DNA from: Vibrio pomeroyi
GTDB lineage: Bacteria > Pseudomonadota > Gammaproteobacteria > Enterobacterales > Vibrionaceae
Direction of reading: 5' to 3'
Assembly: GCF_024347595.1 (NCBI RefSeq)
Contig: NZ_AP025507.1
Span: forward strand, 1,798,001-1,862,000
Length of the DNA stretch: 64,000 nucleotides
The notes below the pieces were generated by a model. The model searched no databases and was not told where the DNA came from. It saw only the letters and a program-made list of their open reading frames with translations. The position numbers were made by a program, and so were the translations under genes. Shown piece after piece: positions 26,122 to 34,636 of this stretch (position 1 is the stretch's first letter; every line of letters starts with the position of its first letter).

Positions 26122-27264
26122 ATGAATAAATTATCTAAAATATTGGTATCACTCGTGGTTGCGCTACCACTGATTTCACTGTTTGTAAGCCAGACTGGCA
26201 CTGCCAATACAATGGATAAAACGGCTAATTCAGGTAAAAGTGAAGTCGCGACACTGGCTGGTGGTTGTTTTTGGTGTACGGAGTCCGATCTAGAGAAACT
26301 AAAAGGCGTGTCCGACGTTATCTCTGGATACTCTGGTGGTGAACTGGAAAACCCAACCTACAAACAGGTCTCTTCAGGTAAGTCGGGGCACATAGAAGTA
26401 ATCAACGTAACCTATAATCCTGATGTGGTTAGCTATGAACAGGTTCTTGACCAATTCTTCCGACACATCGACCCAACTGATGACAAAGGATCATTCGTAG
26501 ACAGAGGTCCTCAATATCGCCCTGCTATTTTTTATCATAACCAAGAGCAAAAAGACGTCGCTCAGAACTTCATGATGGAAATCGACAAGGCTCAGATCTT
26601 TGGTGAACCACTAAAAACAGAACTGATTGAGTTTGAGAAATTCTGGCCAGCAGAAGACTATCACCAAGATTACTACAAGAAGAGTAAGGTTCGTTATAAC
26701 TACTACCGCTATGCATCAGGTCGTGACCAGTACTTAGACAAAATCTTCGGCGAGGATAGAAAAGACAATCCACAAACACTCCGTCAGATCATCGATGGTA
26801 AGAATGCGACAGCCAATGCTAAAACCTACGTTAAGCCGTCTGATGCAGAGATCAAAGCCAAGCTAACGGCACTTCAATACGATGTAACGCAAGATGACGC
26901 GACAGAACGTCCGTTTGATAACAAATACTGGGATAACAAACAGGAAGGTATCTACGTCGACATCGTTACTGGTGAGCCGCTGTTCTCTTCAAAAGACAAA
27001 TACAAATCAGGTACAGGCTGGCCGAGCTTTACACAGCCAATCAGTGAGGCTTACGTAGTAACTACTACTGACTACAAGTTGCTTTACCCAAGAACCGAGG
27101 TCCGTAGTAAATTTGGCGACTCTCATCTAGGTCATGTATTTAAAGATGGCCCTAAACCAACAGGTTTGCGTTACTGCATGAACTCAGCTGCGATGCGCTT
27201 TATCCCTGCGGATAAGTTGGCAGAAGAAGGCTACGAAGAATATGTGGAGATGTTTGAGGGCTAA
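26122..27264 (+). CDS. msrAB: Exported bifunctional methionine sulfoxide reductase MsrA-MsrB
   Basis: 380 residues. An N-terminal hydrophobic signal (about residues 4-25) indicates export. The MsrA domain (about 40-200) carries the catalytic motif GGCFWC at residues 47-52. The MsrB domain (about 240-380) carries [17 protein letters not shown] and the catalytic Cys in [11 protein letters not shown]. The usual zinc-binding CxxC pair of MsrB is absent; the position reads TGEPLFSS. It repairs R and S forms of oxidised methionine in envelope proteins. The gene stands alone with a terminator after it. PilB-like and periplasmic MsrAB fusions are the nearest comparison. Confidence 0.93.
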   Translation: MNKLSKILVSLVVALPLISLFVSQTGTANTMDKTANSGKSEVATLAGGCFWCTESDLEKLKGVSDVISGYSGGELENPTYKQVSSGKSGHIEVINVTYNPDVVSYEQVLDQFFRHIDPTDDKGSFVDRGPQYRPAIFYHNQEQKDVAQNFMMEIDKAQIFGEPLKTELIEFEKFWPAEDYHQDYYKKSKVRYNYYRYASGRDQYLDKIFGEDRKDNPQTLRQIIDGKNATANAKTYVKPSDAEIKAKLTALQYDVTQDDATERPFDNKYWDNKQEGIYVDIVTGEPLFSSKDKYKSGTGWPSFTQPISEAYVVTTTDYKLLYPRTEVRSKFGDSHLGHVFKDGPKPTGLRYCMNSAAMRFIPADKLAEEGYEEYVEMFEG

Positions 27265-27316
27265 TTAAAGACTGAATACCAACTCGTTCAGTTCATCAAC
27301 ACTCTATCCAAAAACA

Positions 27317-27347
27317 AAAAAGCCAGCATATCGCTGGCTTTCATTTC
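27317..27347 (+). terminator. Intrinsic terminator after msrAB
   Basis: Stem AAAGCCAGC / GCTGGCTTT with a short loop followed by TCATTTCT. It lies between convergent msrAB and ktrB and may serve both, as the minus strand ends in TTTTTTG. Confidence 0.85.
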
Positions 27348-27392
27348 TCTAACGCACTAACAACAAGGGTTACCCCTAGCCTGTTAGCATCA

Positions 27393-28760
27393 TTAACCCG
27401 TTAACACAGTATCTTCTGGGTACTTGAGTAAAGAAGGTTCTGGACGAGCTAACATATACGCAAGAGTCAAAGGACCAATACGTCCGATGACCATCACAAC
27501 AATCATGATGTATTTGCCAGGCTCCGTTAGGTTCGCAGTTAATCCAGCAGTTAACCCTACCGTTGCAAAAGCAGAAATCACCTCAAACATGACTCGATCA
27601 AAGGCGGCTTTTTCTGTAAGCATCAACAAAAACATTGCGGTGGTTAACAACGCCCCGCTGACCACAATAATAGCCAATGACTTTGTTACCGCTTGCCAAG
27701 TGACAGTGCGCTTAAACATCACTACATGCTTCTTCTGGCGCAAGAAGGTCCAAGTCGCTACGAATGCAACCGCAAAGGTTGATACCTTAATACCACCACC
27801 TGTTGAGGTAGAGCCTGCACCAATCAGCATCAAGACGATCATCACCAATAAAGCAGGCTGTGTGTATTGAGATAAATCGACACTGTTAAAGCCTGCAGTA
27901 CGAGCACTCGCCGATTGGAAAAATGCCGCAAGCCACTGTCCTTGAACCGATAGACCTTCCATGGTCGCGGAGTTGCTTCTCTCCAACAACCAGAACAATA
28001 TCGTACCCACTAACAGTAGAGTCGGTGTTGCAGTCAGCATTATCTTGGTATGTAAATGTAGATGTCTGAAACCTTTACGCCAATTACTGGATAGGTCACC
28101 CACTACCGTGAAGCCTAAACCACCAAAAATGAACAGAGCCGCGAGCGTAAAAATCACTAATGGGTCGTCAACAAAGCTCATCATACTGTCTGAAAACAGA
28201 GCAAAGCCTGCGTTATTGAAGGCTGATATTGCATGAAAAAGTGCGTAAAAACTTCCTGTTGCCCATCCCATTTCAGGAACCCATCGGAAACAGAGCAATA
28301 CAAAGCCAATGAATTCAGAGACTAACGCAAAGATGATGATCTTCTTGACCAGTTTTCGAAGGTTGATTTTTCGATCTTGTCCCAATGCTTCTTTCGCTAA
28401 TGCTTGTTGCTTCAGGCTTAAGCGAACACCAAACATGTAGAGTAGTACCGCTGATAAGGTCATCTGCCCTAACCCGCCCACTTGCATCAAGAACATCAGT
28501 AAGATTTTACCAGCCAGAGTGAAGTGTTCGCCCGTATCAACGACGCCCAAACCTGTCACACTGATCGCGGAAGTCGCGGTAAACAACGCATCTGTAAAGC
28601 TAAGCCCTGTAACAGAGAAAACAGGCATCGTCAGCAGTATGGCCGAAGGGATAAGAACACCTAAGAAACTAGTCAGAATAATCTTAGGTTCAGAGCCTTT
28701 ACGTGGCTTTTCATCTCTCTTAAGCGTGTAGAAAGTACCTTTTCGTTTTAACGAATTCAT
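27393..28760 (-). CDS. ktrB: KtrB, membrane subunit of sodium-dependent potassium uptake system
   Basis: 455 residues, the same length class as Vibrio alginolyticus KtrB. Four M1-P-M2 repeats are visible, with selectivity-filter segments TSAISVTGLG, HAISAFNNAGF, QSASARTAGF and ISAFATVGL. Each has the glycine that lines the potassium pore. KtrB forms the inner-membrane pore and KtrA gates it. AAGG precedes the ATG at 7 nt. ktrA lies 26 bp upstream, so the pair forms an operon. The MscS channel gene next door suggests a role in osmotic adaptation. Confidence 0.95.
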   Translation of the reverse strand: MNSLKRKGTFYTLKRDEKPRKGSEPKIILTSFLGVLIPSAILLTMPVFSVTGLSFTDALFTATSAISVTGLGVVDTGEHFTLAGKILLMFLMQVGGLGQMTLSAVLLYMFGVRLSLKQQALAKEALGQDRKINLRKLVKKIIIFALVSEFIGFVLLCFRWVPEMGWATGSFYALFHAISAFNNAGFALFSDSMMSFVDDPLVIFTLAALFIFGGLGFTVVGDLSSNWRKGFRHLHLHTKIMLTATPTLLLVGTILFWLLERSNSATMEGLSVQGQWLAAFFQSASARTAGFNSVDLSQYTQPALLVMIVLMLIGAGSTSTGGGIKVSTFAVAFVATWTFLRQKKHVVMFKRTVTWQAVTKSLAIIVVSGALLTTAMFLLMLTEKAAFDRVMFEVISAFATVGLTAGLTANLTEPGKYIMIVVMVIGRIGPLTLAYMLARPEPSLLKYPEDTVLTG

Positions 28761-28786
28761 ACTAATACCTTATGACCTATTGCCGG

Positions 28787-29443
28787 TTACCAATTACGTA
28801 GCTTTCTAGACAAGGTCTCTTTCGGCCCTGCAATGATCACGACATCACCGATTTCTAAACTCACATCCAACTCAGGTGCTTTGGTTAGGTTTGGGCCACG
28901 CTTGAAGCCAAGAACTTCAACGCCAGTCTCTTTACACAGCTTGAGTTCACGAAGTTGTTTACCCAACAACTTGGCACCGATAACAATTTCGGTCATAGCT
29001 AAACCACTGCCTAGGTCGATAAACTCAAGAACGCGTCTATCCAACATCTTGCGTGCAACACGAATACCCATATCGCGCTCCGGCATGATGATATGGTCAG
29101 CACCAATTTTAGAAAGAATCTTACCGTGGAACTTGTCGTTCGCCTTAACCCAGACGGCTTTTGCGCCTGACTCTTTCACCACCAAAGTGGTTAAAATGCT
29201 AGAGTTAACATCCGAGCCAATCGACACCATCACCATGTCATAATCATCTAGCCTTAACTCTTTTACCGTCTCTTCGCTCGTACAGTTAGCAACAATCGCT
29301 TGTGAAACAAAAGCCGCGGCTTCTTTCACTCGCTCTTCATCAATATCGACGGCTAGTACCTGCGCCCCTGAACTTTGCAGCTCTTTGCATACAGATAACC
29401 CAAAACGCCCTAAACCGATAACTGCATATTGTTTGTCGCTCAT
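28787..29443 (-). CDS. ktrA: KtrA, cytoplasmic gating subunit of Ktr potassium transporter
   Basis: 218 residues. The N-terminal RCK Rossmann domain starts VIGLGRFGLSVCKEL, followed by VDIDEERV for the ribose contact. The C-terminal RCK-C domain covers about 135-218 (LVGKQLRELKL-like segment LLGKQLRELKL and GDVVIIAGP). KtrA rings bind ATP/ADP and c-di-AMP-type ligands in various species and open KtrB. AGGA lies 6 nt before the ATG. It is the first gene of ktrAB and divergent from mscS. Confidence 0.95.
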   Translation of the reverse strand: MSDKQYAVIGLGRFGLSVCKELQSSGAQVLAVDIDEERVKEAAAFVSQAIVANCTSEETVKELRLDDYDMVMVSIGSDVNSSILTTLVVKESGAKAVWVKANDKFHGKILSKIGADHIIMPERDMGIRVARKMLDRRVLEFIDLGSGLAMTEIVIGAKLLGKQLRELKLCKETGVEVLGFKRGPNLTKAPELDVSLEIGDVVIIAGPKETLSRKLRNW

Positions 29444-29629
29444 TTGAAATCCTGTTGAGAAATTTTAATTACACGGGATAGCCAAACCTACATTAGTTTC
29501 TATCTCAAAAAAAGTTAGTTTTTCAATAATAAGGTTATACTAGTGTCATAATCGCTTGATTTATAAAGGTAGAGAACAACTTCAGTTTCTGCTAATTTCC
29601 AATTCATAATTTCTGCGGCAGCACACACA

Positions 29630-30733
29630 ATGAATGAATTCTTAACCCAAGTACAAACCTACATTGACCAGAGCCATAGTGATTGGGCTAATAGCGTCCT
29701 ATTCATCACTATTGCGAGTTTTCTTGCTTGGGTAGCTTGGCGAATTATCCACAATCGCTTAGAGATTCTGGTTCAGAAAACCCCTTTCCATTGGGATGAT
29801 CTGCTACTCGAAGCACTAAAAACCCCAGTCAGTACGTTACTTTGGTGCTGGCCAGCTACGGTCTCTATCGGGCTAATCCTTCAAGACCAGTTTGGCAATG
29901 AAATCAACTGGTTAAAAACGCTAAAGCACATATTGATCATATGTACCTTCGTTTGGTTTACCTTACGAATGATCACCAACACTGAAGCATATGTCTTAGA
30001 GCAAAAAACCAGAGACGAAACCACAGTACAAGCTATCGCGAAAGTCGCTCGCTTGTTCTTTATGGTGATGGGTGGCCTGACGATCATGCAGGCGTTTGGA
30101 CTCAGCCTATCAGGCTTACTCACCTTTGGTGGGGTGGGCGGTTTAATTGTCGGTTTGGCAGCGAAAGACTTACTATCGAATTTCTTTGGCGGAATGATGA
30201 TTTACTTCGACCGTCCTTTTAAAGTCGGCGATTGGATTCGCTCTCCCGACCGTCAAATAGAAGGTACAGTCGAACGTATCGGATGGCGCATGACTATTAT
30301 TCGCACCTTCGATAAACGCCCATTGTACGTACCAAACTCGGTTTTCAGTAACATTGTGGTGGAGAACCCATCGCGAATGTTGAACCGCCGAATCAATGAA
30401 ACCTTTGGACTTCGTTACCAGGATGCTAGCAAAGTGGCTCTTATCGTGGATGACGTAAAAGCCATGCTTGAAACGCACCCAGATATCGATGCTAAGCAGA
30501 CGCTCATCGTTAACTTTGATAAGTTTGGGCCATCAACGCTTAATTTCTTTATCTACACCTTTACCAAAACCGTCAACTGGGTGAGATACCATGAAGTTAA
30601 GCAAGATGTTTTGCTGCAAGTGCTAGCAATTATTCATAAACACAATGCAGATATCGCCTTCCCAACACAAACACTTAAGATTGACCCGCAAGGTCTTACG
30701 GATGATATGAAGTATGATTTAAGCAGTAAATAG
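29630..30733 (+). CDS. MscS-family mechanosensitive channel (YbdG-like)
   Basis: 367 residues. About four hydrophobic segments precede the pore helix GLLTFGGVGGLIVGLAAKDLLSNFFGGMMIYFDRPFKVGDWI. This is the hallmark TM3 and beta-domain junction of MscS proteins, although divergent from E. coli MscS in its Gly/Ala packing. The C-terminal vestibule region follows. It releases ions on hypo-osmotic shock. The gene is divergent from ktrAB across about 190 bp, placing potassium uptake and solute release side by side. Confidence 0.9.
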   Translation: MNEFLTQVQTYIDQSHSDWANSVLFITIASFLAWVAWRIIHNRLEILVQKTPFHWDDLLLEALKTPVSTLLWCWPATVSIGLILQDQFGNEINWLKTLKHILIICTFVWFTLRMITNTEAYVLEQKTRDETTVQAIAKVARLFFMVMGGLTIMQAFGLSLSGLLTFGGVGGLIVGLAAKDLLSNFFGGMMIYFDRPFKVGDWIRSPDRQIEGTVERIGWRMTIIRTFDKRPLYVPNSVFSNIVVENPSRMLNRRINETFGLRYQDASKVALIVDDVKAMLETHPDIDAKQTLIVNFDKFGPSTLNFFIYTFTKTVNWVRYHEVKQDVLLQVLAIIHKHNADIAFPTQTLKIDPQGLTDDMKYDLSSK

Positions 30734-30769
30734 CCAAGCTTGTTTCGATCAAATAGACTTGAGTTGACC

Positions 30770-30792
30770 TTGTCATTGTCATTGTCATTGTC
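30770..30792. repeat. Hexanucleotide repeat (TTGTCA)
   Basis: Three full copies of TTGTCA plus a partial fourth, between the mscS stop codon and its terminator. Confidence 0.85.
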
Positions 30793-30802
30793 TAAATAAA
30801 CA

Positions 30803-30828
30803 AAAGCCGCAAATAATTGCGGCTTTCT
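30803..30828. terminator. Bidirectional terminator between mscS and the small exported protein gene
   Basis: Stem AAAGCCGCAA / TTGCGGCTTT with a 4-nt loop, followed by TCTC on plus and TTGTTT on minus, between convergent genes. Confidence 0.87.
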
Positions 30829-30845
30829 CATGTAAGCAAACGGTA

Positions 30846-31253
30846 CTATTTGAGTTGTCTCGCGGTATAACTTTCGCTCGCCACGCCAGAGCCTTTGCGC
30901 TTTTTCATTGTTACTTTTACTGAACGTTTAGCATCAGCAACATCATAACGAATCGCTTGGCCCAAGAGCTTGTCATTGCGTTTGAGTTCTCTGGCTTCTA
31001 ACTTAATCGTTTTGTTACCGCGGTTCACATCGCAACGGTAATCCCAATCGTTATTGCCATCTTTCAAACTAAGTAGAATACGCTGATTGCTTTTTCCTGA
31101 CGTCGCTTTAATACCACGAGGCTGCTTGTCAATCGCTAGAGCAAGGCCAGCTTTACACAGTTGCTCTGCGTTAAAGCCGGTTGCGGCTTGTACATTTGAT
31201 ATAGAAAACGTGTTTACTGCAATTAATACAACACTCGCCAATACTGCTTTCAT
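30846..31253 (-). CDS. Small exported protein of unknown function
   Basis: 135 residues. A clear signal peptide (MKAVLASVVLIAVNTFSISNVQA, cleavage near residue 23) predicts a periplasmic or secreted protein. The mature part has two cysteines (QLCKAG and YRCDV), which could form a disulfide, and is Lys/Arg-rich in its second half (VKVTMKKRKGSG). I recognise no family. It is monocistronic, between terminators, convergent with mscS and followed at its upstream side by aroG in the same orientation. Confidence 0.75.
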   Translation of the reverse strand: MKAVLASVVLIAVNTFSISNVQAATGFNAEQLCKAGLALAIDKQPRGIKATSGKSNQRILLSLKDGNNDWDYRCDVNRGNKTIKLEARELKRNDKLLGQAIRYDVADAKRSVKVTMKKRKGSGVASESYTARQLK

Positions 31254-31355
31254 TGATACGACTCTTCAGTTTATGGAACACCACACCATTTAACCATTCG
31301 CTATGCGATAAGTAAATAAATTTATAGTATGATAAACCTTAAAATGACAAACCCG

Positions 31356-31393
31356 TAAAAAAGCCCTTACTAGCAACGACTAATAAGGGCTTC
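31356..31393 (-). terminator. Terminator of aroG
   Basis: Stem AAGCCCTTA / TAAGGGCTT with a mid-size loop, followed on the minus strand by TTTTTT, about 40 bp after the aroG stop. Confidence 0.88.
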
Positions 31394-31432
31394 GAATTTT
31401 CAGTAACTCAGTGGTTGATTGTCATGATCAAC

Positions 31433-32485
31433 CTACTTGTTGCGGCGAGCTTCAACAGCATCTGCCAGTTGACGAAGTACTGTTTCAGTATCTTCCCAAC
31501 CAATACAAGCATCAGTAATCGACTGACCGTATGTTGCAGCTTTACCATCGACTAAGTCTTGGCGACCTTCAACTAGGTGAGATTCGATCATCACACCGAA
31601 GATAGCTTTATCACCACCAGAGATCTGTGCGCTTACGTCATCAGATACGTTCATTTGACGTTTAAACTGCTTAGAGCTGTTTGCGTGGCTGAAGTCAATC
31701 ATCACCTTCTGTGGAAGGCCTGAAGCTGCTAGCTCTTCTTTGATCTTACCAACGTGCTCTGCGCTGTAGTTTGGCTCTTTACCACCACGTAGGATGATAT
31801 GACAATCAGGGTTACCTGCTGTCTCAACGATAGCTGAGTGGCCGTATTTAGTTACAGACAAGAAGTGGTGAGAAGCGCTAGCAGAACGGATTGCGTCTGT
31901 TGCGATCTTAATGTTGCCATCTGTACCATTCTTAAAGCCAACAGGACAAGACAGACCAGAAGCCAGTTCACGGTGAACTTGAGATTCAGTAGTACGTGCG
32001 CCGATTGCACCCCAGCTGATTAGGTCAGCAACGTATTGAGGTGTGATCATATCCAGGAATTCACTTGCTGTCGGCATGCCCATGTCTGTTAGATCAAGCA
32101 GTAGCTTACGCCCTAGACGAAGACCATCATTTAGCTTAAATGTGTCGTCCATGTACGGGTCATTGATCAGACCTTTCCAACCAACGGTTGTACGTGGCTT
32201 TTCAAAGTAAACACGCATTACGATTTCAAGCTTATCGCCTAGTTCATCGCGTAGCACTTTCAAACGCTTACCGTACTCAAGAGCAGCTTCAGTGTCATGA
32301 ATAGAACATGGGCCAACAATAACGAGCAAGCGATCATCACTTTCTTCTAAAATATTGTGAATCGCTTTACGGCTTTCAAAGGTTGTAGAAGAAGCAATTT
32401 CTGTCGCTGGAAACTTTTCTAAAACAGCAACAGGTGGTAATAACTCTTTTACTTTGTTAATTCTTACATCATCAGTCTGGAACAT
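31433..32485 (-). CDS. aroG: 3-deoxy-7-phosphoheptulonate (DAHP) synthase, AroG type
   Basis: 350 residues, the class I-alpha DAHP synthase length. It condenses phosphoenolpyruvate and erythrose 4-phosphate, the first step of aromatic synthesis. Motifs include VIVGPCSIHD, MRVYFEKPRTTVGWKGLINDP, WGAIGARTTESQVHRE, GFKNGTDGN, ILRGGKEPNY and IDFSHANSSK. Over its length it is much closer to the Phe-sensitive AroG of E. coli than to AroF or AroH. The N-terminal segment INKVKELLPPVAVLEKFPAT is where Phe regulation occurs in AroG. Confidence 0.95.
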   Translation of the reverse strand: MFQTDDVRINKVKELLPPVAVLEKFPATEIASSTTFESRKAIHNILEESDDRLLVIVGPCSIHDTEAALEYGKRLKVLRDELGDKLEIVMRVYFEKPRTTVGWKGLINDPYMDDTFKLNDGLRLGRKLLLDLTDMGMPTASEFLDMITPQYVADLISWGAIGARTTESQVHRELASGLSCPVGFKNGTDGNIKIATDAIRSASASHHFLSVTKYGHSAIVETAGNPDCHIILRGGKEPNYSAEHVGKIKEELAASGLPQKVMIDFSHANSSKQFKRQMNVSDDVSAQISGGDKAIFGVMIESHLVEGRQDLVDGKAATYGQSITDACIGWEDTETVLRQLADAVEARRNK

Positions 32486-32763
32486 TGCTTACTTCTTCCT
32501 ATTTTCTATCCTTGAGCTGAATGTACGTTATCTCACGTAACTTTCCATCAGCACATATCTTCTTGTTCCCTGTAACTTAACTAGTAAAAACTCTAGTTTC
32601 AATCACTAATTTAAAAAAAACGCAATTTTTTTTGTGTTTTATATTTAAAACACCCCGTATAACATTATTTACACGCTATCGATTGCGCAATTTAAGGCAG
32701 GATAAGATTCTATGTTGTGCGAATTGTCCTATGCCCCTAATCCACTACTGAAGATGAAAACAA
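32486..32763 (-). promoter_or_regulatory. aroG upstream region
   Basis: About 280 bases with no ORF of note. The most distinct element is a perfect inverted repeat GTGTTTTA / TAAAACAC at 32634-32653, flanked by an eight-base T/A tract. I found no convincing TyrR box (TGTAAA-N6-TTTACA), and no aromatic-rich leader peptide. The Shine-Dalgarno is the purine-rich TAGGAAGAAG before the ATG. Confidence 0.35.
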
Positions 32764-32786
32764 AAAAGCTCACGTGATTAGCGTGA
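32764..32786 (-). terminator. Terminator of the DUF3313-DUF3820 gene pair
   Basis: Stem AAGCTCACG / CGTGAGCTT with a 7-nt loop, followed on the minus strand by TTTTTTG, just after the stop at 32799. Confidence 0.8.
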
Positions 32787-32798
32787 GCTTTAATTTAA

Positions 32799-33014
32799 TT
32801 ACATTCTTTTCAATGGCTTGACGACACTATCAAGCCCTTCGATTTTCAGAGCAAGGCACAGCTTTAATAGGTCACCCAGTTCACCAGACGGAAAACCTTT
32901 TTTATCGAACCACAGCAAATATTCTTCAGGTAAATCGATCAATGTACGACCAGCGTATTTGCCAAAAGGCATCTGCATTCTGGCAAGTTTAATGAGGTTC
33001 TCTTTTTCTAGCAT
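32799..33014 (-). CDS. DUF3820 family protein
   Basis: 71 residues. The sequence MPFGKYAGRTLIDLPEEYLLWF is typical of DUF3820, a family of small cytoplasmic proteins sometimes labelled putative quorum-sensing-regulated virulence factor. The family motif resembles the exonuclease-associated FGKYKG element. No catalytic residues can be named. It starts 12 bp after the DUF3313 lipoprotein gene and shares its terminator, so the two are cotranscribed. Confidence 0.85.
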   Translation of the reverse strand: MLEKENLIKLARMQMPFGKYAGRTLIDLPEEYLLWFDKKGFPSGELGDLLKLCLALKIEGLDSVVKPLKRM

Positions 33015-33026
33015 TACAGGCTCTTT

Positions 33027-33698
33027 CTATGCGTCATCGATGTTCTGTAGAGTATCACCTAAACGTTCAACCCAATAGTTGATTGCATCTTTGGCATCAT
33101 CTAGGGAATCGATCATGGTCGAAAAGTCTTTGTTCCCGGCTTCGCGGTCGATAGCTGCGAACAATGGCGTCCCCTCTTGAGCATCACTCACTAAAAGCTC
33201 AACACTGGCGCTACCTACATTTGTGTGCTCACCTGTTGCCACCTTAGAAATAGTGGACATCGCAAGGCCAAATGGCAGAACGCTGCTTGTCACGGCTAAG
33301 ATAGGGTTTGGTGTTTCAACGTTACTCAAGGCGATACTTAGTCGCAACGTCTTACCTGTGGGTTCATCGACAATTGTTTTATGAGGCGATATTTTCTCTT
33401 CCAAACGAGCAACCATGTGATCAGTCAGTTCTTGAATCTCTTCCTGATCGAGCGAGCCTTCTTCTGCAAGCACAAAGATTTGGTCAATCACCACAGAATC
33501 ATAATCGTCTAACTTAGATTTCAAACGTTGTGCGTCACGCAGGCCAATTCTAGCCCAAACTAAGTCAACTCCACCGTCAGGGCCTGGCTGAAAATCCTCA
33601 TAACTGGTGAATTTGGTTGCGGTTTTAATTGGACCGCCTGCACAACCAAACAAAAAAATGCTGGTTGCAACAAGCAAGAGAAGTTTTAAAGGTTTCAT
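33027..33698 (-). CDS. DUF3313 family lipoprotein
   Basis: 223 residues. The N-terminal signal ends in the lipobox LFGC (Cys about residue 19), so it should be lipid-anchored, probably to the outer membrane because Ala and Gly follow the Cys. The rest matches DUF3313: YDSVVIDQIFV near residue 70, then LRLSIALSNVETPNP and SASVELLVSDAQEGTPLFAAIDREAG. Function is unknown; such proteins are found in many marine gammaproteobacteria. It is the first gene of a two-gene unit with DUF3820. Confidence 0.83.
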   Translation of the reverse strand: MKPLKLLLLVATSIFLFGCAGGPIKTATKFTSYEDFQPGPDGGVDLVWARIGLRDAQRLKSKLDDYDSVVIDQIFVLAEEGSLDQEEIQELTDHMVARLEEKISPHKTIVDEPTGKTLRLSIALSNVETPNPILAVTSSVLPFGLAMSTISKVATGEHTNVGSASVELLVSDAQEGTPLFAAIDREAGNKDFSTMIDSLDDAKDAINYWVERLGDTLQNIDDA

Positions 33699-33797
33699 AG
33701 CGCACTTACATTAAAAAGAAGAATCTAACTAAGTATGCCATACCCTATGTGGAAAGATTGTAGAAAAAGGGGTTAAAACTCAGAGCTAGCTCTAAAA

Positions 33798-34151
33798 TTA
33801 GTCATGCTGCACAGTGTGAGCATACTCTACAATCACCTGATTTCCTTCGATATAAGCGTTTTGAATCTCGCCATCAACACTCATTCTACTTTTCAAATAA
33901 ACCACTTTAGGTCCAGATTCATTGCCTTCTTTAAGTGAAGGAAACACATTTCTAGGTTCTAAATGAAGTAAACGGCAAAAGTGACTGATGAAAGACATGG
34001 TCAATGGCGTCTCCCCTCTTAACACTCTTGAGAAATCAAGCTGGTTCATTCCTAGCTTTTTTGAAAACTCCATCTGCGTAATTCGCATTCGCGATTTTTG
34101 TGACATCCACGTTTGATACAACGCATCTCTGTCTTGTTCTGTGAATTCCAT
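33798..34151 (-). CDS. XRE-like helix-turn-helix protein
   Basis: 117 residues from the ATG at 34149-34151, which follows an excellent Shine-Dalgarno (AAAGGAG, 6 nt). The frame extends 19 codons upstream without such support. Residues about 20-75 form an HTH: ITQMEFSKKLGMNQLDFSRVLRGETPLTMSFISHFCRLL. The remaining 45 residues (VVYLKSRMSVDGEIQNAYIEGNQVIVEY) are beta-rich and may sense a ligand or drive dimerisation. It is transcribed away from gbpA, and the 12-bp palindrome at 34349-34360 lies between the two genes. Control of gbpA or of itself is possible but unproven. Confidence 0.75.
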   Translation of the reverse strand: MEFTEQDRDALYQTWMSQKSRMRITQMEFSKKLGMNQLDFSRVLRGETPLTMSFISHFCRLLHLEPRNVFPSLKEGNESGPKVVYLKSRMSVDGEIQNAYIEGNQVIVEYAHTVQHD

Positions 34152-34348
34152 ACCGACTCCTTTATATAATTCATACCAATCAATTGTCCGTTTTTTCATA
34201 CATGGCATGTCAGGGTTCGGTTAGTGGAAACCAAAGGTTTGGTTTTGATATGAGTGCAATTGTTGTACAGAGCAGAACACAAAAACCCAAAAGCATTCAC
34301 AAAAACGATTAGAGCAAATACTTTCTTTATTTATATCAATAATTTATA

Positions 34349-34360
34349 CGTTAGCTAACG
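34349..34360. promoter_or_regulatory. Perfect palindrome in the XRE gene-gbpA intergenic region
   Basis: CGTTAGCTAACG is a perfect 12-bp palindrome about 115 bp upstream of the gbpA riboswitch. It is in the right place to be an operator of the divergent XRE-like gene or of the gbpA promoter. The 485-bp gap (34152-34636) otherwise holds the riboswitch and AT-rich sequence. Confidence 0.45.
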
Positions 34361-34473
34361 AAACATATAGCAAGTTAATTTGTATTAAGAATTAAAAGTT
34401 CGAGATTAGCATTCCACATTTCAATCTATTGATTCGCATTTATAAAACTGGTTGGCTACATTCCGTTTGCTTA

Positions 34474-34566
34474 AACGCACTTCTGGCAAACTATTTGAAA
34501 GAATAGGACGCAAAGCCACCGGTCTGTCGACAAATATTCTGTCTATGATAGCGGGGCCGCCACTTA
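34474..34566 (+). ncRNA. Cyclic di-GMP-I riboswitch (GEMM) of gbpA
   Basis: The conserved aptamer parts appear in order: GGCAAAC, the P2 hairpin CTATT-TGAA-AGAATAG with its GAAA-type tetraloop, GGACGCAAAGCCACCGG, and finally ATGATAGCGGGG. These match the class I c-di-GMP riboswitch; the V. cholerae homologue of gbpA is known to have one (Vc1). Downstream is a small hairpin (CACTTAA/TTAAGTG, 34561-34580), then TGCCGGAGTG (34589-34598) followed by a T run (34604-34609). The last segment is complementary to 34478-34488 in the aptamer, so alternative folding could control transcription. Confidence 0.92.
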
Positions 34567-34636
34567 ATAGGATTTAAGTGCACATGCATGCCGGAGTGTT
34601 CTCTTTTTTGTCGGCCAAATACAGTAAGGACAAATA

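Noticed and set aside
32569..32600. Possible TyrR box upstream of aroG
   Set aside because: TGTAAC-N6-AGTAAA fits only one half of TGTAAA-N6-TTTACA and is not palindromic.
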